Source: Bacteroidaceae bacterium
Lineage (GTDB): Bacteria > Bacteroidota > Bacteroidia > Bacteroidales > Bacteroidaceae
Assembly: GCA_017541025.1 (NCBI GenBank)
Contig: JAFXZY010000007.1
Coordinates: forward strand, 1-64,000
Direction of reading: 5' to 3'
Length of the DNA: 64,000 nucleotides
This document shows, piece by piece, positions 35,029-44,059 of the stretch. Below the pieces are notes generated by a model. It did not search any database. It saw only the letters and a program-made list of their open reading frames with translations, and had not been told where the DNA came from. Every line of letters begins with the position of its first letter. Positions within the stretch are counted from its first letter, which is position 1. A program made the translations under genes and the position numbers.

Positions 35029-36330
35029 ATGTATACCGAAAGTACTCTCATCATAGAAACCCTGATAGCCCTACTGTTCTCGGCTTTCTTTTCCGGAATG
35101 GAGATTGCCTTTATTTCCAGCAGCAAGCTACGCTTTGAGATGGAGCGCGAACAAAGGGGTTTCACTTCACGTCTCATAGACACTTTTTATCATCACCCCA
35201 ACAGTTTTATATCTACACTGCTGGTAGGAAACAACATAGCTCTGGTCATCTACGGCATTCTGATGGCAAGGCTCATTAACACATTTATACTTATTCCCAT
35301 AGGTATCCACCAAGAGGTGGGAGATTGTCCCAACGAAGTTGTTTGCCTTCTTGCCCAAACCATCATGAGCACATTGGTTGTTCTGGTAACTGGTGAATTT
35401 CTGCCTAAGACACTTTTCAAATTAAACCCCAACAGAATGATGAACGTCTTTGCCGTTCCTGCCTATATCTTCTATATTATACTGTGGCCTATCAGCAAGT
35501 TTACCTCTTCCATCAGCAAGTTATTGCTCAGGACATTAGGACAGAAGGTAAAGAAAGCCGAGAAAGAAAAGACCTTCACCAAGGTAGATTTGGACTATCT
35601 TATCCAAAGCAACATAGAAAATATTGAGGACGAAAAAGAAATAGAAGAAGAAATCAAAATCTTCCAGAATGCGCTGGGATTCAGCAATGTAAAAGTCAGA
35701 GACTGCATTGTGCCACGTACAGAAATAGATGCAGTAGATGAAGATACAGAGTTGCGTATACTAAGGGGGCATTTCATAGAAAGCGGGCACTCCAAGATTA
35801 TTGTCTATAAAGGCGACATTGACAATATTACCGGTTACATACATACAGCTGAAATGTTCCGATTGAAAGAAGATGATGATTGGCGAAAAAGCATCAAGGA
35901 AATCCCCATCGTTCCAGAAACCATGAATGCCCAGAAACTCCTGAGCATTTTTACAGCAAAGAAGAAGTCTATTGCCGTGATTGTTGACGAGTTTGGAGGA
36001 ACGAGCGGCATAGTTACGCTGGAAGATTTGGTAGAAGAAATCTTTGGAGAGATAGAAGATGAGCATGACAACACCAATTATGTGGCTCGCGATTTGGGTA
36101 ATAACGAATATTTGCTCTCTGCCCGAATAGAGATAGCAAAAGCTAATGAATTGTTAGGACTCGACCTTCCGGAAAGTGATGAATATTTGACTGTTGGTGG
36201 ACTCATTTTGCATGAGTATCAGAGTTTCCCAAAATTGAACGAAGTAGTGAAATTTGGTCAGTATGAGTTTAAAATCTTACAGAATACAACCACCAAAATA
36301 GAGCTTGTTCGACTGAAAGTTCTCAATTAA
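35029..36330 (+). CDS. HlyC/CorC-family membrane protein (CNNM-CBS)
   Basis: A 433-residue protein: CNNM/DUF21 transmembrane domain (~1-190; LLFSAFFSGMEIAFISSSKLRFEME with the family's E-A/I-F-S-S motif), two CBS domains (~205-335; RTEIDAVDEDTELRIL, HSKIIVYKGDIDNITGYIHTAEMF, SIAVIVDEFGGTSGIVTLEDLVEEIFGEIEDE), and the C-terminal CorC/HlyC domain (~345-433). Relatives transport or sense Mg2+; in gliding Bacteroidota the paralogue GldE belongs here. Follows lptC after 44 bp. Confidence 0.88.
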   Translation: MYTESTLIIETLIALLFSAFFSGMEIAFISSSKLRFEMEREQRGFTSRLIDTFYHHPNSFISTLLVGNNIALVIYGILMARLINTFILIPIGIHQEVGDCPNEVVCLLAQTIMSTLVVLVTGEFLPKTLFKLNPNRMMNVFAVPAYIFYIILWPISKFTSSISKLLLRTLGQKVKKAEKEKTFTKVDLDYLIQSNIENIEDEKEIEEEIKIFQNALGFSNVKVRDCIVPRTEIDAVDEDTELRILRGHFIESGHSKIIVYKGDIDNITGYIHTAEMFRLKEDDDWRKSIKEIPIVPETMNAQKLLSIFTAKKKSIAVIVDEFGGTSGIVTLEDLVEEIFGEIEDEHDNTNYVARDLGNNEYLLSARIEIAKANELLGLDLPESDEYLTVGGLILHEYQSFPKLNEVVKFGQYEFKILQNTTTKIELVRLKVLN

Positions 36331-36376
36331 CATCACTTTTTCCTTATTAAATAAGAGAGGTATAGATTTTTTTTTA

Positions 36377-36384
36377 TACCTTTG
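36377..36384 (+). promoter_or_regulatory. Bacteroidota -7 promoter box TACCTTTG
   Basis: Perfect match 45 bases before the ATG at 36430, so the PpiD-like gene has its own promoter. Confidence 0.6.
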
Positions 36385-36429
36385 TGCGCTAAATGTGAAA
36401 ATAACAACAATAAAATAACAAAAAAACAA

Positions 36430-38580
36430 ATGGCAACATTACAAAAAATTCGTAACAAGGGTAAGTTCCTCATTGGCGTCGTAGGCCTTGCCCTGTTCGC
36501 CTTCATTGCCGAGGAATTTGTACGTTCTCTCTCATATACACAGACGGAGAGACATCAGAGAATTGGCAAAATATATGGCGATAATGTCAACGTGCAGGAC
36601 TTCAATGCATTGGTTGACGAGTACACAGACGTTATTAAGTTTACAAACGGACTGACCACGCTGACAGACGATCAGTTGTCTTCCATCCGTGATCAGGTTT
36701 GGCAGAATTATGTAAACCAGCAGATTATCGAGCACGAATGCGATAAGCTTGGTCTGACTGTTACTGATGCTGAGTTGCAGACCATCATCAGTACAGGTAA
36801 GAACCCCATGCTGGCACAGACTCCCTTCCGTAATCAGCAGGGTGCCTTCGACTTCAATCAGCTCAAGCAGTTCCTGAGCCAGAAGGACGAAGTGATGAAC
36901 AGTGCGGAAATGGGCTCAGAGGTTAAGGAACAGTATATGCAGATGTATAACTACTGGAAGTTTATTGAGAAGAACATCCGTCAGCAGACACTGGCTCAGA
37001 AGTATCAAGCCCTGTTGTCAGGTACCATTATCAGCAATCCTATTGCTGCCAAGGCAAGTTTCGAAGCTCGCAACAATGAAAGTGAGATTCTCTTGGCTGC
37101 GCTACCTTACACTAGTGTTAAGGATGCCGACATTACCGTTGAGGATGCCGACCTGAAGGCCAAGTACAATGAGATGAAGGAGATTTTCCGCACTACTCAG
37201 GAAACTCGTGACTTCAAGTACATCGATATCCCAGTTGTTGCAAGTCAGGCAGACAAGGATGCTCTGAAGAAGGAAATGGAAGGCTATGCTCAGGCTTTGA
37301 ACGAAGGTGCTGACCCAGCAAAGACTGTTCGTGAGGCTGCAAGCCAGGTATCTTACAGTGCTCTGCCCATCAGCAGCAAGACTCTGCCCCACGATGTTGC
37401 AGAACTGCTGGATTCAATGGCCGTAGGGTCACAGGTTGGACCTTTTGTACACGAGCATGACAATACCATCAACATTGTCCGTCTTATCGATAAGGTAAGC
37501 CGTCCCGACTCAGTTGAGGTTCGTCAGATTGCAGCTCCTGGCAAGGATATGGAAGCAGCTGAAAAGACTGCTGATTCTATCATGAATGCTCTTGCAGCAG
37601 GTGAAAACTTCGACTCAATTGCCAAGAAGTACAACCAGCCTGCAGAAAAGAATTGGATTGTAAGCGCTCAGTATGAGGGTCAGATGTTGGACGAGAACAA
37701 CCGCAAGTTCATCAACACTCTTTCTACCGCTGCTGTAGGCTCTAACAACAAGATTGTTCTGGATGGTCAGGGTGTTGTCATTGCCCAGGTTACTGACAAG
37801 CGCAACATGATTAACAAATATAATGTAGCTGTTATCAAGCGCGCTATGGACTTCAGCAAAGATACCTATAACAAGGCATTTAACGACTTCAGTAGTTTCC
37901 TTGCCGGAAATCCCAAGGCCGAGGACATCGAGGCTAATGCTTCAAAGGCTGGTTACACTGTCCAGACTCGTACAATGTCAAGCACAGAACATACAGTTGC
38001 TGGTGTTCACAGCACTCGTGAGACACTGCGTTGGATTTTTGACGAAAAGACTAAGATCGGTGATGTTTCTCCTCTCTATGAGTGTGGTGATAATGACCAT
38101 CTTCTGGTTGTAATGCTTACAGGCATCCATCCTAAAGGTTACATGAACTGGGATGACGAGCAGGTTAAGACTTACCTGACCAGCGAGGTTCAGAAGGACA
38201 AGAAGGCTGCCAAGCTTCAAGAGAAGATGCAGGCTGCCAAGAGCATTGCCGACGTAGCCAAGATGGAAGGTGCTGTTACCGATACCGTTAAGCACATAAA
38301 CTTTGCAAGTAACGCCTTCATTTCTAAGGTTGGCAATAGTGAGCCCGTTCTGAGCGGTTCTGTAAGCACAGCCAAGAAGGGTGACTTCAAGTCAGGCCTC
38401 AAGGGTAACGGTGCTGTTTACGCATATCAGGTTCTCAACCAGACCAAGACAGATGCCAAGTTCGATGCTAAGCAAGAGAAGCAGCAGGCTGCACAGATGA
38501 GTATGCGTGCCCTCAGTGCTTTCACCAACGAACTTTACCTGAAGGCTGATGTTCAGGATAAGCGTTACCTCTTCTATTAA
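36430..38580 (+). CDS. PpiD/SurA-like peptidyl-prolyl isomerase
   Basis: A 716-residue periplasmic chaperone anchored by one N-terminal helix (KFLIGVVGLALFAFIAEEF, ~12-30). The SurA-type N-terminal domain follows (QVWQNYVNQQIIEHECDKLGLTVTDAEL, ~85-115), then a parvulin-like domain at ~340-445 (VEVRQIAAPGKDMEAAEKTADSIM, NFDSIAKKYNQP) and a second degenerate module. The family helps proteins leave SecYEG and reach the outer membrane. The start at 36430 (MATLQKIRNKGKFLIG) is the family start; a Met 16 codons upstream overlaps the promoter region. Ends with a strong terminator. Confidence 0.87.
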   Translation: MATLQKIRNKGKFLIGVVGLALFAFIAEEFVRSLSYTQTERHQRIGKIYGDNVNVQDFNALVDEYTDVIKFTNGLTTLTDDQLSSIRDQVWQNYVNQQIIEHECDKLGLTVTDAELQTIISTGKNPMLAQTPFRNQQGAFDFNQLKQFLSQKDEVMNSAEMGSEVKEQYMQMYNYWKFIEKNIRQQTLAQKYQALLSGTIISNPIAAKASFEARNNESEILLAALPYTSVKDADITVEDADLKAKYNEMKEIFRTTQETRDFKYIDIPVVASQADKDALKKEMEGYAQALNEGADPAKTVREAASQVSYSALPISSKTLPHDVAELLDSMAVGSQVGPFVHEHDNTINIVRLIDKVSRPDSVEVRQIAAPGKDMEAAEKTADSIMNALAAGENFDSIAKKYNQPAEKNWIVSAQYEGQMLDENNRKFINTLSTAAVGSNNKIVLDGQGVVIAQVTDKRNMINKYNVAVIKRAMDFSKDTYNKAFNDFSSFLAGNPKAEDIEANASKAGYTVQTRTMSSTEHTVAGVHSTRETLRWIFDEKTKIGDVSPLYECGDNDHLLVVMLTGIHPKGYMNWDDEQVKTYLTSEVQKDKKAAKLQEKMQAAKSIADVAKMEGAVTDTVKHINFASNAFISKVGNSEPVLSGSVSTAKKGDFKSGLKGNGAVYAYQVLNQTKTDAKFDAKQEKQQAAQMSMRALSAFTNELYLKADVQDKRYLFY

Positions 38581-38608
38581 TAAGAATAATTACAACATAA
38601 TAATATAA

Positions 38609-38640
38609 GAGAGGGTGCTTCAATTGAAGCACCCTCTCTT
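38609..38640 (+). terminator. Intrinsic terminator after the PpiD-like gene
   Basis: GAGAGGGTGCTTCAA pairs perfectly with TTGAAGCACCCTCTC and is followed by TTCGT. Its symmetry lets it also serve the convergent tdh gene. Confidence 0.85.
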
Positions 38641-38767
38641 CGTACATTCCTCTTCCGTCTGAACAAACCGTCCGAAAATAGAATTTGAAGTCACCCTTTG
38701 GTTAGGGGAAAAAACAGAGACTTAACTCACAGCATTTAGCATATAAATTTGACCTATTTGCTCTTGG

Positions 38768-39718
38768 CTACTTTAACAACTTGACTTTGAGGTTTTTTAT
38801 CATGTCTTCTGTCATGCGGTCCAAATCGTACTCTGGTTTCCATCCCCATTCCTCACGTGCACAGGAGTCATCCATCTTGTTGGGCCAACTGTCGGCAATG
38901 GCTTGCTTGATGGGCTCTGGTTTGTAAACCATCTTAAAGTTGGGATAGAACTTACAGATGGCGTGATAAATAATCTCAGGGTCGAAACTCATGGCCGTAA
39001 TATTAAAACTGTTTCGATGCTTGAGCTTGCTAGGGTCTGCCTCCATGATGTCTATCATAGCCTTCTGAGCATCGGGCATGTACATCATATCCATGTAGGT
39101 GCCCTTCTTAAGAGGGCAGACAAAGTTTTCGCCCTTAACAGCAGCGTAATAAATTTCTACGGCATAGTCGGTAGTTCCGCCACCAGGCAGACTAAGGTGA
39201 CTGATTAGGCCGGGAAAGCGTACGGAGCGGGTATCTACGCCAAAGCGAGTGAAGTAATAGTCGCTGAGCAACTCACCTGTAACCTTGGTAACGCCATAGA
39301 TGGTGTTGGGACGCTGGATGGTGTCCTGGGGGGTGTTGTCGTGCGGTGTGCTGGGACCGAATGCTCCAATAGAGCTGGGGGTGAAGACAGCACAGCCAAA
39401 AAGACGGGCTACCTCCAGACAGTTCACCAATGAGCCGATACCTACGTTCCATCCAAGCATAGGATTGAGCTCTGCTGTGGCGCTGAGGATGGCTGCCAGA
39501 TTGTAAATGGTATCGATGTTGTACTTCTTGACAGCTTCTGCTATCTGCATAATCTGTGTGGAGTCTATGCGTTCAACGGGACCGCGTTCGTAGATCTCGC
39601 CCTTGAGTGGACGAAGGTCGGAAGCAACAACGTTGACATCGCCATAGATGTCCCTAAGATTGCGGGTGAGCTCAGAACCTATCTGACCTCCAGCTCCCAC
39701 AATGAGAATTCTTTTCAT
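38768..39718 (-). CDS. L-threonine 3-dehydrogenase (SDR type)
   Basis: A 316-residue extended short-chain dehydrogenase. The NAD-binding glycine motif is LIVGAGGQIGSEL (GxxGxxG, ~5-15), the catalytic YxxxK is IYGVTKVTGELL (~143), and TPSSIGAFGP supplies the Ser. The SVRFPGLISHLSLPGGGTTDYAVE region is typical of UDP-galactose-epimerase-like threonine dehydrogenases. The adjacent kbl gene supports the assignment: threonine is oxidised to 2-amino-3-ketobutyrate, then split to glycine and acetyl-CoA. Gene order on the minus strand is kbl then tdh, 133 bp apart. Confidence 0.9.
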   Translation of the reverse strand: MKRILIVGAGGQIGSELTRNLRDIYGDVNVVASDLRPLKGEIYERGPVERIDSTQIMQIAEAVKKYNIDTIYNLAAILSATAELNPMLGWNVGIGSLVNCLEVARLFGCAVFTPSSIGAFGPSTPHDNTPQDTIQRPNTIYGVTKVTGELLSDYYFTRFGVDTRSVRFPGLISHLSLPGGGTTDYAVEIYYAAVKGENFVCPLKKGTYMDMMYMPDAQKAMIDIMEADPSKLKHRNSFNITAMSFDPEIIYHAICKFYPNFKMVYKPEPIKQAIADSWPNKMDDSCAREEWGWKPEYDLDRMTEDMIKNLKVKLLK

Positions 39719-39735
39719 ATTCTAGATTTAAATTT

Positions 39736-39850
39736 AAAGACCCTCTCTAACTCCCCCTCTAAGGGGAGGACTTTTTTCGTAGGGTAAATTATTTTAATTG
39801 CCATTCTCTTCCCCTCCCCATAGAATGAGAGGGTTGGGGAGAGGGTCTTT
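39736..39850. repeat. Inverted GC-rich elements between kbl and tdh
   Basis: AAAGACCCTCTCTAACTCCCC on the left is answered by GGGGAGAGGGTCTTT on the right, with internal CTCCCCCTCT-aag-GGGGAG and CTTCCCCTCCCC arms. It could fold into a long stem that separates the two cistrons. Confidence 0.7.
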
Positions 39851-39851
39851 T

Positions 39852-41033
39852 TTATTTTTCTATTTCGTTTCTTACTTTCTTAAATGCCTCGATGCACTTG
39901 TCGAGATGCTCACGTTCATGAGCAGCACTGATCTGAACGCGGATGCGAGCCTGTCCCTTTGGTACTACAGGATAGTAGAAGCCAGTAACGAAGATACCTT
40001 CTTCCTGCATCTTTGCAGCGTACTGCTGGCTCTTTGCAGCGTCGTAAATCATAACAGCGCAGATGGCACTTTCAGAGGGCTTGCAGTCGAAACCTTCCTC
40101 GTGCATACGACGCAGGAAGTAGTCGGTATTGGCGTGCAACTTGTCTTGCAACTCGTTGGTCTCGCTCATCATCTCAAACATACGGATACCTGCGGCAACC
40201 AAGCCAGGAGCCATGGAGTTAGAGAAGAGGTAGGGACGGCTGCGCTGGCGCAACATATCGATGATCTCCTTCTTGCCGGTTGTGAATCCACCCATAGCAC
40301 CACCGAAGGCTTTACCCAGGGTGCCGGTAAGAATCTCTATTTTGCCGCGCAGGTTGTAACGTTCGGTAACACCACGACCCGTTTTACCCACAACACCAGC
40401 ACTGTGACTCTCGTCGACCATAACCATAGCATCGTATTTCTGAGCCAGCTCATAAATCTTGTCCAGAGGACAAACATTACCGTCCATAGAGAACACGCCG
40501 TCTGTTACGATGATACGGAAGCGGTTCTTCTGTGCTGCTTTCAACTGCTCCTCAAGGTCGGCCATATCAGCATTGGCATAACGATAGCGCTGTGCCTTGC
40601 AAAGGCGAACACCGTCTATGATGGAAGCGTGGTTGAGAGCATCGGAGATGATGGCATCCTCATCGGTAAGCAGGGGCTCGAACACACCACCGTTGGCATC
40701 GAAACAAGCTGCATAAAGGATAGTATCTTCTGTGCCGAAGAACTCGCTGATCTTCTGCTCCAGTTTCTTGTGAAGGTCCTGACAGCCACAGATGAAACGT
40801 ACACTGGCCATACCAAAGCCACGTGCATCCATCCCCTTTTTGGCAGCCTCGATAAGCTCCTTGTTACCAGCAAGCCCCAGATAGTTGTTGGCACAGAAAT
40901 TAAGGCACTTCTTTCCCTTGACCAGAATCTCAGCACCCTGAGGACTTTCAATGATACGCTCGTTCTTGTACAGACCAGCTGCTTCAATCTCAGCCAGTTC
41001 CTTCTTCAGATGTTCTTGAAATTTTGTATACAT
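39852..41033 (-). CDS. kbl: Glycine C-acetyltransferase (2-amino-3-ketobutyrate CoA ligase)
   Basis: A 393-residue PLP enzyme of the alpha-oxoamine synthase family. The cofactor His sits in VMVDESHSAGVVGKTGRG (~215), the PLP-binding Lys in ILTGTLGKAFGGAMGGFTTG (~245), and the N-terminal FCANNYLGLAGNKELIEAAK is canonical. It converts the product of Tdh and CoA to glycine and acetyl-CoA. Length matches the E. coli enzyme. Its own -7 box is at 41120-41127. Confidence 0.95.
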   Translation of the reverse strand: MYTKFQEHLKKELAEIEAAGLYKNERIIESPQGAEILVKGKKCLNFCANNYLGLAGNKELIEAAKKGMDARGFGMASVRFICGCQDLHKKLEQKISEFFGTEDTILYAACFDANGGVFEPLLTDEDAIISDALNHASIIDGVRLCKAQRYRYANADMADLEEQLKAAQKNRFRIIVTDGVFSMDGNVCPLDKIYELAQKYDAMVMVDESHSAGVVGKTGRGVTERYNLRGKIEILTGTLGKAFGGAMGGFTTGKKEIIDMLRQRSRPYLFSNSMAPGLVAAGIRMFEMMSETNELQDKLHANTDYFLRRMHEEGFDCKPSESAICAVMIYDAAKSQQYAAKMQEEGIFVTGFYYPVVPKGQARIRVQISAAHEREHLDKCIEAFKKVRNEIEK

Positions 41034-41119
41034 AATTATATGTTTTAAAAGTTATTCCCTACAGTAAAAACCTATGTTTTCCCCTTAGTTTTTCCCCTTA
41101 GTTGGTTAACTCAGGCATG

Positions 41120-41127
41120 CAAAGTTA
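41120..41127 (-). promoter_or_regulatory. Bacteroidota -7 promoter box TAACTTTG for kbl
   Basis: CAAAGTTA on the plus strand; 86 bases before the kbl ATG and after the uvrA stop. Confidence 0.5.
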
Positions 41128-41153
41128 CGTTTTTTCTGAATACGTTGTTATCA

Positions 41154-43991
41154 TTATGATAACTTTTTTTCTTTTTTTAGATATTTTCCTGTGTAGCTAT
41201 GCTTGCATTTTGCTATTTCCTCGGGTGTTCCGCATGCCACAATGTTGCCTCCGGCCTCTCCTCCTTCGGGTCCAAGGTCAATGACATAATCGGCACACTT
41301 GATGACCTCCAAATTATGCTCTATAATAATAATGGTATGGCCGCGTTCTATCAGGGCATCAAAGGAAGCCAGCAGTTTCTTAATGTCGTGGAAGTGCAGT
41401 CCCGTGGTGGGTTCATCAAAGATGAAGATGGTGGGCTGCTGCTTTTCCATACCTAAATAATAGGCCAACTTCACACGCTGGTTCTCACCACCTGAGAGGG
41501 TAGAAGACGACTGCCCCAACTTAATGTACCCTAATCCTACATCCTGCAAGGGTTTCAGCAGGGCAATAATTTTCTTCTGCTTATGCTCCGTGAAGAATTC
41601 TATAGCCTGATTGATGGTCATATTAAGTACATCGTTGACATTCTGTCCCTCGTAGCGAACCTCTAAGATGTCGTGCTTGAAGCGTTGGCCGTGACAGCTT
41701 TCGCACTCCAGTACGAGGTCGGCCATAAATTGCATCTCAACTGTAATGGTTCCTTCTCCCTTACATTCTTCGCATCTTCCGCCATCGGTATTGAAACTAA
41801 AGAAGGCTGGGGTGAAGCCCATCTGCTTGGCAAGCGGTTGGTTGGCAAAGAGTTTCCTGATTTCGTCCCATGCCTTGACGTAGGTAACGGGATTGGAGCG
41901 TGTGCTTTTACCAATGGGGTTCTGATCCACGAACTCTATATGTCGTACCATATCCATATCGCCCTTCAGCTCTAGGAATTCACCTGGCCGTTCTGCCACC
42001 TCATCAAAGTGGCGTTTCATGGCGTTGTAGAAGATGTCGCGCACAAGTGAACTTTTGCCGCTTCCGCTGACGCCTGTAACACATGTGAGCACATTTAACG
42101 GGAATTGCACATCTATGCCCTTAAGGTTGTTGGCTCGAGCGCCCTTTACCTCTATATAATTATTCCAAGGACGACGGGAGACTGGCACCTCTATGCGGTC
42201 TTCTCCACAAAGGAATGCCAGCGTATGGGAAGAGAGACCTTTATCGTTTTTGTTTTCGTTTTTGTTTATCAAATCCGGTTCCCCTTGCCAAACAACATTT
42301 CCGCCAAGGCGTCCAGCCTCTGGACCAATATCTATAATCCAATCTGCTGCACGCATAATGTCCTCATCGTGTTCCACTACAATTACTGTGTTTCCTAAAT
42401 CACGTAATTCCTTCAGGACGTAAATCAATCGGTCCGTATCCCTGCTGTGAAGCCCAATACTGGGTTCATCCAAGATATAAAGACTGCCCACCAGACTGCT
42501 GCCAAGAGAGGTTGCCAGATTAATGCGCTGACTTTCTCCGCCAGAAAGCGAGTTGGAAAGACGATTCATGGTAAGGTAACCCAAGCCAACATCCAAGAGG
42601 AAGTGCAGGCGGTTCTTTATCTCAGTAAGAATACGATTGGCAATTTGCTGTTCGTGCTCTGTAAGTTGCAGGTTCTCTATCCAAGGTAGCAACTCTGTGA
42701 CGGGCATTTCTACTAGTTCAGAGATGTTCTTGCCACAAATCTTAACGTAGCCGGCTTCAGGTTTCAAGCGTGTACCATGACACTTAGGGCATGTGGTCTT
42801 ACCTCTGTAGCGGGCCAGCATCACGCGGTTCTGAATCTTGTATTGTCCCTGACGGAGCATCTCAAAGAATTCATCTATGCATAGCATACCCCATTCCTTT
42901 TCCTCAGGTGCCAGTTTCCAATCCTTTGGAATCTGAATGCCATCTTTGCCCTTGGGCTCGTGCTGAATGGGACTTCCGTGCCAAAGCCAGTCCTTCTCGT
43001 CCTGTGTCAACTCAAAGTAAGGCTTAAAGATAGGGAAACCGCGTTCTGAGTTAAAGCGGATAAACCAATTCTTCCATTCAGCCATCTTCTCGCCTCGCCA
43101 ACAAACAACAGCTCCGTCGTAAACGCTTAGGGCACTGTTGGGGATAACCAGATGTTCATCTATACCCATAATCTTTCCAAATCCTTCGCACTCGGGACAA
43201 GCTCCGGCAGGCGAATTAAAGGCGAAGAGATTGTCGGATGGTTCCTCGAAGGTCATGCCATCAGCCTCAAAACGTGTACAGAATAGTACTGTTTCTTTAT
43301 CGGGCAAATATTGCAGCATCATATCGCCCCCACCTTCGTAAAAGGCTGTCTCGGCTGAATCAACCAGTCTACTTATAACATCCTTCTCATTCTTGGCAGA
43401 CAGGCGGTCTACTACCAGGTAAACTTCGTCTTTTTCTTTAGGCTGGTATTCGTCAATCCTAACCACCTCACCATTCACCAGCAATCGACTGAATCCCTGC
43501 TGGGTGAGAACGCTCACGTGGGATTTTGGTTTACATAGCACCATAAATTTGGTACCTTCTTTGTGAGCCAGCATACTTTGAACCACATCCTCAGTAGTAT
43601 GCTTTTTGACTTCTGTTCCGCTGATGGGACTAAATGTGTGGCCTATCCTGGCGTACAGTAAGCGCAGGTATTCATAAATCTCTGTGCTGGTACCGACCGT
43701 GCTTCTGGGGTTACGGCTGGTCACCTTCTGCTCTATGGCTATAGCTGGTGGAATGCCCTTGATGTAATCACATTCAGGCTTGTTCATACGACCCAAGAAC
43801 TGCCGGGCGTAAGCAGAGAGACTCTCCACATATCGCCTTTGTCCTTCGGCATATAGAGTATCAAAAGCAAGACTGCTCTTGCCGCTTCCACTTAAGCCAG
43901 TAATGACCACCAATTTTCCGCGTGGAATTTCCAAGTCAATGTTCTTCAGGTTGTTAACCCTTGCTCCCTTTATCTTAATGGCGTTATTCAT
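41154..43991 (-). CDS. uvrA: Excinuclease ABC subunit A
   Basis: A 945-residue UvrA with both ABC ATPase halves: Walker A GLSGSGKSSLAFDTLYAEGQ (~33) and GVSGSGKSSLVRD (~640), signature motifs NSLSGGESQRINLA and STLSGGENQRVKLA, and zinc-finger cysteines CEECKGEGTI...CESCHGQRF (~740-765). It recognises DNA lesions for nucleotide excision repair with UvrB and UvrC. Odd: after VVWQGEPD (~590) a Lys/Asn-rich stretch LINKNENKNDKG is encoded by a 6-bp repeat array (42240-42269) at a place where UvrA normally has a short acidic/hydrophobic segment. It is unlikely to harm function because it lies in a surface loop before the second half. Confidence 0.97.
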   Translation of the reverse strand: MNNAIKIKGARVNNLKNIDLEIPRGKLVVITGLSGSGKSSLAFDTLYAEGQRRYVESLSAYARQFLGRMNKPECDYIKGIPPAIAIEQKVTSRNPRSTVGTSTEIYEYLRLLYARIGHTFSPISGTEVKKHTTEDVVQSMLAHKEGTKFMVLCKPKSHVSVLTQQGFSRLLVNGEVVRIDEYQPKEKDEVYLVVDRLSAKNEKDVISRLVDSAETAFYEGGGDMMLQYLPDKETVLFCTRFEADGMTFEEPSDNLFAFNSPAGACPECEGFGKIMGIDEHLVIPNSALSVYDGAVVCWRGEKMAEWKNWFIRFNSERGFPIFKPYFELTQDEKDWLWHGSPIQHEPKGKDGIQIPKDWKLAPEEKEWGMLCIDEFFEMLRQGQYKIQNRVMLARYRGKTTCPKCHGTRLKPEAGYVKICGKNISELVEMPVTELLPWIENLQLTEHEQQIANRILTEIKNRLHFLLDVGLGYLTMNRLSNSLSGGESQRINLATSLGSSLVGSLYILDEPSIGLHSRDTDRLIYVLKELRDLGNTVIVVEHDEDIMRAADWIIDIGPEAGRLGGNVVWQGEPDLINKNENKNDKGLSSHTLAFLCGEDRIEVPVSRRPWNNYIEVKGARANNLKGIDVQFPLNVLTCVTGVSGSGKSSLVRDIFYNAMKRHFDEVAERPGEFLELKGDMDMVRHIEFVDQNPIGKSTRSNPVTYVKAWDEIRKLFANQPLAKQMGFTPAFFSFNTDGGRCEECKGEGTITVEMQFMADLVLECESCHGQRFKHDILEVRYEGQNVNDVLNMTINQAIEFFTEHKQKKIIALLKPLQDVGLGYIKLGQSSSTLSGGENQRVKLAYYLGMEKQQPTIFIFDEPTTGLHFHDIKKLLASFDALIERGHTIIIIEHNLEVIKCADYVIDLGPEGGEAGGNIVACGTPEEIAKCKHSYTGKYLKKEKKLS
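42240..42269 (-). repeat. 6-bp repeat array (AACAAA / AACGAA / AACGAT units) in uvrA
   Basis: On the minus strand: AACAAA, AACGAA, AACAAA, AACGAT, then AAAGG. Translated as alternating Asn/Lys/Glu residues. Confidence 0.75.
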
Positions 43992-44017
43992 GTTTACGGT
44001 TTACGGTTGTTGACGTT

Positions 44018-44058
44018 AATAATTTTCAACTTTCAATTTTCAACTCTCAACTCTCAAC
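44018..44058. repeat. 7-bp array (TTCAACT / CTCAACT units) between ansA and uvrA
   Basis: Heptamers TTCAACT, TTCAATT, TTCAACT, CTCAACT, CTCAACT directly downstream of the ansA stop, in the same style as 29229-29250. Confidence 0.7.
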
Positions 44059-44059
44059 T

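Noticed and set aside
39798..41048. A 416-codon plus-strand frame opposite kbl
   Set aside because: Shadow of kbl. The minus strand has the complete PLP enzyme.
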